A DNA stretch of 64,000 nt, from the NCBI GenBank assembly GCA_964459995.1, contig CAYWOR010000003.1, forward strand, positions 124,001 through 188,000. The letters run 5' to 3'. This document shows positions 58,635-64,000 of this stretch, piece after piece. Source of the DNA: CAZSHG01 sp964459995 (GTDB lineage Bacteria; UBP14; UBA6098). The notes below the pieces were generated by a model. The model saw only the letters and a program-made list of their open reading frames with translations, searched no databases and was not told the DNA's origin. Made by a program: the position numbers and the translations under genes. How positions within the stretch are numbered: the stretch's first letter is position 1; every line of letters starts with the position of its first letter.

Positions 58635-59057
58635 CTATTCGTCAGTTCGAGATTCTTGTTCGAAATCTTCGGCCTTTTCTTCAGCCTCCGGCTCTTCGAG
58701 TTCCGGTGTCTCTTCGATCAAGGCAACTTCCGAATCAGGAGCCTTCGTTAATTTCGGTTTGATATTCGAATTCGAACCGGTAGCCGGCGTCGAAGTCTGC
58801 GTCGAACCGACGATGTCCTTCCACATTCCTTTGCGTTGAAGCAAAGTGCGGACGGAATCGCTGGGTTTCGCGCCGACACCGAGCCAATAAACGACACGGT
58901 CCGTTTTAACTCCGAATTCTTCTTCGCGGATAGGATTGTAAAATCCCAAAACCTCGATAAAACGTCCGTCTCTCGACGCCCTCGAGTCCGCGGCAACGAT
59001 TCTGTAGAAGGGCTTTTTCTTCTTCCCTCCACGCCTCAGTCTGATACTAACTGCCAA
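58635..59057 (-). CDS. rpsP: Ribosomal protein S16 with long acidic tail
   Basis: 140 residues; the first 80 are ordinary S16 (VSIRLRRGGKKKKPFYRIVAADSRASRDGRFIEVLGFYNP in parts, WLGVGAKPSDSVRTLLQRKGMW). S16 is normally 75-95 residues; here about 55 more follow, rich in Glu, Pro, Thr and Ser (EETPELEEPEAEEKAEDFE). Such tails occur in S16 of some phyla and should be disordered. Part of the ffh operon. Confidence 0.96.
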   Translation of the reverse strand: MAVSIRLRRGGKKKKPFYRIVAADSRASRDGRFIEVLGFYNPIREEEFGVKTDRVVYWLGVGAKPSDSVRTLLQRKGMWKDIVGSTQTSTPATGSNSNIKPKLTKAPDSEVALIEETPELEEPEAEEKAEDFEQESRTDE

Positions 59058-59095
59058 CTTCTGACCTCCGTAGTGGTTTTTGTTTTAACACAACT

Positions 59096-60421
59096 TCAAA
59101 ATCCAAATCCTGATGGGGTGGACATTTTCGGCCCCTTCCCCATCTTCTTAAACATCTTCTGCATGTCAAAAAACTGTTTGAGCAGTCGGTTGACCTCTTG
59201 GACACTGGTTCCGCTACCCATTGCGATTCGTTTTCTTCGGCTTCCGTCGATTATCGTCGGTTTAGCTCTTTCTTGCGGTGTCATACTATCGATTATTGCC
59301 TCGATATGCAAGGTCGCTTTTTCATCGACCTTCAAATCTTTCAACATCGATTTCTTAACGCCTGGTATCATCGAGAGGATTTCCTCCAGTGGCCCCATGT
59401 TCTTAAGCTGTTTCAGCTGATCACGGAAATCGTTCAAATCGAACTTTTGCTTGCGAAGCTTTTTCTCGAGTTCGCGTGCCTTTTTTTCGTCAAAAGCCAT
59501 TTCGGCCTTTTCGACGAGAGTAACGACATCGCCCATTCCGAGAATCCTTCCGGCCATACGGTCGGGATGGAATCTTTCGAGGGCATCGAGTTTCTCCCCG
59601 ATTCCGATGAAAAAAATCGGCTTGCCTGTAACCTCGCGAAGACTGAGCGCCGCTCCGCCTCTCGCGTCGCCGTCAAGTTTTGAAAGAACGAATCCATCGA
59701 CACCGAGGACACGATTAAATGCCTCGCCGACATTTACCGCCTCCTGTCCCGTCATAGCATCGAGAACAAGGAGAACCATATCCGGCTTTATCTCGTCGAT
59801 AACATCGCGCGCCTCGGTCATCATAGCTTCATCTATCTGAAGCCTACCAGCGGTATCGATAATGACGAGATCGTGCCCCGCCTGCCTTGCGAAAAACTGC
59901 GCACGATGAGCCACCTGTGCGGGCGTTTCACCCTTTTCGAAGGCCAATACCGGAAATCCGGCGTTTTGACCCACAATTTCCAACTGCCGTGCCGCCGCCG
60001 GCCTATGAATATCGCAGGCAACGAGCATAGGCTTAAATTTCCTCGACGCGAAGAATTTTGCAAGTTTCCCAGCCGTTGTCGTCTTTCCGGAACCTTGAAG
60101 CCCCACCAACACAACATTCGTGGGGGTCTTATGGGGAATTTCCAGATTCGACGCAGAGCCGCCAAGAAGCTGGATCAACTCGTCGTGGACTATTTTAACG
60201 AACTGTTGCCCCGGCGTAATAGAATCCAGAACCTCAGCGCCGAGGGCTTTTTCCTGAACTCGTTCAACAAAAATTTTCGCAACTTTAAAGTTAACATCAG
60301 CCGACAAAAGCGCTCTACGAACCTCTTTGAGCGCATCTCGAATATTGGCTTCGTTGAGCTTGCCTCGCGAAGTCAATCCCTTGAAAAGAACATCTATTTT
60401 GTCCGTCAGCTGTTCGAACAT
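59096..60421 (-). CDS. ffh: Signal recognition particle protein Ffh
   Basis: 441 residues. GTPase that binds signal sequences and 4.5S RNA and delivers ribosomes to FtsY. N domain 1-85, G domain with VGLQGSGKTTTAGKLA (about 103-118), DIHRPAAARQLE, DTAGRLQIDE, TKLDG-like SKLDGDARGGAALS and GIGEKLDALERFHPDRM; then the methionine-rich M domain (about 330-441, MIPGVKKSM, RKRIAMGSGTSVQEVNRLLKQFFDMQKMFK in parts). First gene of a seven-gene operon for translation and envelope. Normal length. Confidence 0.97.
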   Translation of the reverse strand: MFEQLTDKIDVLFKGLTSRGKLNEANIRDALKEVRRALLSADVNFKVAKIFVERVQEKALGAEVLDSITPGQQFVKIVHDELIQLLGGSASNLEIPHKTPTNVVLVGLQGSGKTTTAGKLAKFFASRKFKPMLVACDIHRPAAARQLEIVGQNAGFPVLAFEKGETPAQVAHRAQFFARQAGHDLVIIDTAGRLQIDEAMMTEARDVIDEIKPDMVLLVLDAMTGQEAVNVGEAFNRVLGVDGFVLSKLDGDARGGAALSLREVTGKPIFFIGIGEKLDALERFHPDRMAGRILGMGDVVTLVEKAEMAFDEKKARELEKKLRKQKFDLNDFRDQLKQLKNMGPLEEILSMIPGVKKSMLKDLKVDEKATLHIEAIIDSMTPQERAKPTIIDGSRRKRIAMGSGTSVQEVNRLLKQFFDMQKMFKKMGKGPKMSTPSGFGF

Positions 60422-60444
60422 TAGAGTCGGCTGTTTGTTTTAAA

Positions 60445-60450
60445 ATTATA
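60445..60450 (-). promoter_or_regulatory. -10 element candidate for the ffh operon
   Basis: TATAAT on the minus strand (complement of 60445-60450), 24 bp before the ffh start codon. No good -35 at 16-18 bp (the nearest TTGTTA is too close), so the call rests on the -10 alone. Confidence 0.35.
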
Positions 60451-60691
60451 GCTTAGAACTTTCTAACAACTTCTGTCGAATCGGCAAAAAGTTGTTTCAA
60501 TATACCTATCTAAACCCATGATGCAAGAATTTTTTTTTATTGACGATTATTCCTAAAAGCTACAGTCGAAGATTCCTGAAAAGCCTTCCCAAAGCCGGTG
60601 GCATAGATATTGCGGTGATCTCTATCGTTTTCCTCTGGATTTCTCCGAAGGAATGATTATATTTATTACTGAGATTAAGGACTTTTAATAT

Positions 60692-62943
60692 ATGAAAAGA
60701 ACCCTACTTCTAATCGCACTGTTTGCCGTTATTTTATCCAGCGGCTGTGTTTATTACAACACCTTTTTTTTGGCGAAGAAGAATTATCGCCTTGCGGAAA
60801 AAGCCCGTCTTAGAAGCACGGCGGATGCTCTGCCGACAGTTGCCAAAAGCCATTACGATATTGCGATAACAAAATCGTCCAAAGTTCTGGCCTATTATCC
60901 TGAAAGCAAATATGTCGATGACGCACTTTTCTTGCTTGGAATGTGTTTCTATCGAACCGGCGAATACTCAAAAGCTGTTCGTAAATTCGACGAGCTTCTT
61001 GAGGCTTTTCCCAAAAGCCAATACGCCGCTGAATCTCAATATTGGCGCACTCTCTGCATTTATGAGCTTGGAGATTTCGAACTCGCTCTCGACAAGTTAA
61101 AAGAACTTTCGGATCAGGGGCTTTTTGCGGAAAGAAGCACTTTCATGATGGCTGAGCTTTTCTACGAGCAGGGGGATTATATCTCGGCGAAAGAGGCTTT
61201 CCATAAATATCTCGAACTATATCCAAACGGTCAGTTTGAAAGTCTCGCACATTTCCGCCTTGCAAATATAGCTTTCCATTTCGAAAGATATGTCGAATGT
61301 ATTCAAGAAGCCGACAAAATCGCGGAAAAAAGGGTAACCCCGGCGGAATATTTCAATTCTCGAATGCTAATCGGCGAGGCGTGGACGGAACTCGATAGCC
61401 TTCAAAGAGCACTGAAATTTTACGGCGAGCTTCGCAAGAACGATTCATATTACACAAGATGGCCTGAAGTCGATCTTCGTATTGGCGATGTTCATTATCT
61501 TCTCGACGACACAACATCNNNNNNNNNNNNNNNNNNNNNNNNNNNNNNNNNNNNNNNNNNNNNNNNNNNNNNNNNNNNNNNNNNNNNNNNNNNNNNNNNN
61601 NNNNNNNNNNNNNNNNNNCTGAAGTCGATCTTCGTATTGGCGATGTTCATTATCTTCTCGACGACACAACATCAGCGCTGGACGTTTGGTATGAAGTTTG
61701 CCGTGATTTTCCAAAAACCATGAACTCCGCATGGGGATGGTTCAAACGTGGCGATCTTCACCTCGACTATGGAATAATCAGTATCGCGAAGATAGAATTC
61801 GACTCTGCGGCCGCGCAGGTTCGCGAGGGTGAGGTTTATGAACTTGCTCTTCAGAAAAGCTCTTCTATTGCGCGTCTGCAGGAATTTAAAGATCTTCTCG
61901 CTTCGCACAACGACTCCTCAGGAATCGATATTGTCAGCACAGAACTTGCTCTCGCGGAGATGTATATCCTCGAGCTTGGTCAGCCGGACTCGGCCCTTTC
62001 ACAGTATCGGTATGTTCTGGAAAACTACCCGAAAGATACACTCGCACCCAAAGCGGCATACGGTGTTGGGTATGTCTATGCTATAACTAAAAGAGACCGA
62101 GACCGCGCCGACGAAGCCTTCGCGGATCTGTTAGTTCGTTATCCCGAAAGCGATTACGCTGTGGGTGCCGCAGATTATTTTGTTGGAAGGGGCGCCGCCC
62201 TCGATTCTCTCGGAGTCAGAACGGTCGCCTATTATTTCGTCAAGGCTGAGGAATTCTTGCTGACCTATCACAGAATAGACTCCGCGCTGGCTTATTACCG
62301 CCTTGTCTCAGACGAATACCAAAACAGCCGTTTTAGACCGAAAGCCATCGCGGCAATGGCATATATTCACGAAAACTATACTTATAACTATACGCTTGCC
62401 GAATCGCTTTACCAATTTATGTCAGACAGCTTCCCCGAGACTGAATTCTCGCAGTTGGCCGATGTCAGACTGGGCAAAACAGCCCCCGTTTTCGAGAAAG
62501 ACAAACCGCCGGACTATGCTTCCGCCGACGAAAATGCAGAGCCAATTTCCGACGAAGAGATGGAAAAACGAGACCGGGAAAAGCGTGATATGGAGAGAGA
62601 AGCCGAAAGAAGAGGCGAGTATATCGATCCGGAAACCGGTCAAACACTTCCTCGTGCACCAAGACCCAAACGCGAAATCGAATTACGTTATCCCCTCGCG
62701 GAGTGGAGCACAAGCCTTCAGGGCCGAAGAGTGAGACTAAAGATTAGAATCGACGCTTTCGGTGAGGTGCGCGAGGTCGAACTTCTCGCCTCTTGCGGAA
62801 ATGACGCTATCGATCAGGCCGCTATTTTCGGAATAAAAGACGCCGAATGGAACCCTGAAGACATCCCAATCGAATATATCGGTGGATGGTTTTATTACGA
62901 AGTTGTTGTCAGAAGACCCAAGGAAACAATCGACAGTTTTTAA
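60692..62943 (+). CDS. TPR lipoprotein with TonB-like C-terminus (split by an artefactual gap)
   Basis: Lipoprotein signal with lipobox SSGC (Cys19), then many tetratricopeptide-type repeats (SKYVDDALFLLGMCFYRTGEYSKAVRKFDELLEAFPKS in parts) in the style of BamD/YbgF, to about residue 560 of the joined protein; an acidic linker with EEMEKRDREKRDMEREAERRG in parts; and a last 90 residues (VRLKIRIDAFGEVREVELLASCG, AAIFGIKDAEWNP) of TonB_C type. A 100-N run at 61519-61618 lies between two copies of the same 55 bp (61464-61518 and 61619-61673). Removing one copy and the N gives one open frame of 698 residues. Probably an outer-membrane lipoprotein scaffold. AAGGA precedes the ATG. Confidence 0.82.
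61464..61673. other. Artefactual gap flanked by a 55-bp duplication
   Basis: 61464-61518 and 61619-61673 are identical; 100 N lie between. The simplest reading is that two contigs overlap by 55 bp and were scaffolded with a default gap instead of being merged. The frame of the surrounding gene is restored when they are merged (2097 nt, a multiple of three). Confidence 0.9.
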
Positions 62944-62952
62944 GGAGGTGCC

Positions 62953-63375
62953 ATGCTCGAACTTAGACCTGCAGAGGAGCTTTTCCCAAGGCTCGACATG
63001 ACCAAAGATGGGAAACTTCTCGCCGTTGACGGCCCCAATATCGTTCAAGGACACAAAGATGCTGATTTTAGAAGCGGAGTCGAATTGCCGATGATACCTA
63101 TGGAAAGCTACGAGACCATTTTCGCATGGTTCACCGAGCCAGACGAAAGACGCGCCAGAGAAATCGTCGCCGAATCCGCAAGAATCCTTGCCCCCGGCGG
63201 ATCTGTGTGGCTAATAGTCCCAAAGAAGAACTCCCTCGAACACAATAAAGTTTCCGGGATTTCTTCTGAGATCGTGCTTCCCCTCGCGAAAGAGCGCGGC
63301 CTAACCGAAAAGAAAACTCTTGGCGTGGGACCTCATTATTACGGCATCAGGCTGATGAAACCCGGGCGGGGATAA
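62953..63375 (+). CDS. DUF3052-like small protein
   Basis: 140 residues, ATG behind a perfect AAGGAGGTG. The middle and end (ARILAPGGSVWLIVPKKNS, GLTEKKTLGVGPHYYGIRLMK) are like DUF3052 proteins, where an LW-I-x-x-PKK strand is followed by a G-L-x-x-x-K block and a closing strand. No catalytic motif is seen; the fold suggests a reduced methyltransferase-like Rossmann unit. Function unknown. It begins nine bases after the TPR/TonB gene and is probably in its operon. Confidence 0.62.
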   Translation: MLELRPAEELFPRLDMTKDGKLLAVDGPNIVQGHKDADFRSGVELPMIPMESYETIFAWFTEPDERRAREIVAESARILAPGGSVWLIVPKKNSLEHNKVSGISSEIVLPLAKERGLTEKKTLGVGPHYYGIRLMKPGRG

Positions 63376-63384
63376 ACCCGCCCG
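63363..63384 (+). other. GC hairpin across the stop codon
   Basis: Perfect stem CGGGCGGG (63363-63370) and CCCGCCCG (63377-63384), loop GATAAA containing the stop codon. No T run follows at once, so it is a weak terminator at best. Confidence 0.5.
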
Positions 63385-63458
63385 CAAGTATTGCAAGATT
63401 TCAATGGAATCGACGATTCCCTTTTGGGAGATGTCGTCTCTATTTTTTGTGAGGCAAA

Positions 63459-64000
63459 GTGAGAGACCGTTCCGGCAACGAACTCGAAACATACTGTATT
63501 GTTGATCTCGACATTTTTCGAGAAAATATCATCGAAATCCGCCGATGGGTGGAAAATCGGCAGGTTATTCTCGCGGTGAAAGCTAATGCTTACGGACATG
63601 GTGTCGTGCCCATTTGCCGTGAGGCCAGCAGAGCGGAAATCGATCATTTTGGAGTTGCCACTGTAGCTGAGGGCGTCGCGATCCGAAGAGCTGGTATTCA
63701 GGGAGAAATAATTGTCCTTACGCCGGCAACGCTTGGTCAGGTTGAGGCAATCGTCGAATACGATCTTCATCCAAATATCGTCAGCGAGACCTTTGCTCAC
63801 GCCCTCTCTCGTGAAGGCGAAAGACGGGGCAAGCCGGTCGCTTGCCATATCGAGATAGACACCGGCATGGGTCGAACCGGATTTTGGTTTCAAGATGCTA
63901 TCGGCGACTTAGTTCAGATTGCACGCCTGCCGAGATTGACCATCGAGGGCGTCTTTTCGCACTTCCCCGTGGCCGATTCCCGTCGCAAAACAGATGTCGA
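63459..64000 (+). CDS. alr: Alanine racemase, N-terminal part
   Basis: Open to the end of the window (about 180 residues). GTG start with GAGG upstream. It turns L-Ala to D-Ala for the MurF substrate, using PLP. Motifs: VDLDIFRENI, ILAVKANAYGHG with the PLP-binding lysine, HFGVATVAEGVAIRRAGI, and CHIEIDTGMGRTGFW. The second catalytic residue (Tyr of the C-terminal domain) lies beyond the window. Fits the peptidoglycan pathway encoded at 26156-43476. Confidence 0.94.
   Translation, partial: MRDRSGNELETYCIVDLDIFRENIIEIRRWVENRQVILAVKANAYGHGVVPICREASRAEIDHFGVATVAEGVAIRRAGIQGEIIVLTPATLGQVEAIVEYDLHPNIVSETFAHALSREGERRGKPVACHIEIDTGMGRTGFWFQDAIGDLVQIARLPRLTIEGVFSHFPVADSRRKTDV

Noticed and set aside
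61720..62943. Separate gene starting at 61720
   Set aside because: It is the continuation of the lipoprotein gene once the duplicated 55 bp and the N run are merged.

Overview
The window reads as a piece of a draft genome (two runs of exactly 100 N) from an uncultured Gram-negative bacterium of the FCB/candidate-phylum kind (Zixibacteria-, Cloacimonadota- or WOR-3-like). This placement is inference from traits, not from a search: secreted proteins end in SPNPFN-type tails; lipoproteins, an Omp85-like barrel and LptF imply an outer membrane; MurE carries the DNPR motif of meso-diaminopimelate enzymes; an MglA-type GTPase sits beside a roadblock protein. Genes are packed tightly, and many overlap by four bases (ATGA, TTGA, GTGA).

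Layout. 1-4934: end of an outer-membrane barrel gene, uvrC read in frame into an NlpC/P60 lipoprotein-like domain, and a secreted M14 carboxypeptidase. 5148-10488: accessory stretch with a PD-(D/E)xK-like nuclease, rmuC, a 21-bp tandem array, GTAGGGG-bounded REP-like elements, a REP-associated transposase that carries one of these elements inside its own reading frame, and a protein with a helical region followed by a beta-rich C-terminus. 10619-15097: TetR regulator, HEAT-repeat protein, tRNA-Pro, glyS, a small membrane protein, and a roadblock/MglA pair. 15141-25862: a long acidic membrane protein, large secreted proteins, a secreted thioredoxin and the CCA-adding enzyme.

26072-43476 is a complete division and cell-wall (dcw) cluster behind one promoter with apparent MraZ boxes: mraZ, rsmH, ftsL, ftsI, murE, murF, a small membrane gene, mraY, murD, ftsW, murG, murC, murB, ftsQ, ftsA, ftsZ. 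It makes the lipid-linked peptidoglycan precursor and the division machine in one transcription unit.

43680-52389: an UPF0316 membrane protein, a gapped TolB/Omp85-like protein, two more 21-bp arrays (one with a 229-bp higher-order repeat), a mazEF toxin-antitoxin pair, a gene truncated by an array, an FG-GAP protein, and a second helical/beta-rich protein resembling the one at 9402. 52582-64000: a CLC channel/antiporter behind a consensus promoter, a DUF2270 protein, the ffh-rpsP-khpA-trmD-rplS-rnhB-lptF operon on the minus strand (rimM absent), a TPR/TonB lipoprotein split by an artefactual gap, a small DUF3052-like protein and the start of alr.

The most unusual content is the family of 21-bp-period arrays (7408-7890, 47291-48228, 49219-49407). 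The period is held almost without error although the sequence of each unit drifts, and one array replaces the 3' part of a gene. All calls come from reading the sequence; no database or alignment program was available.
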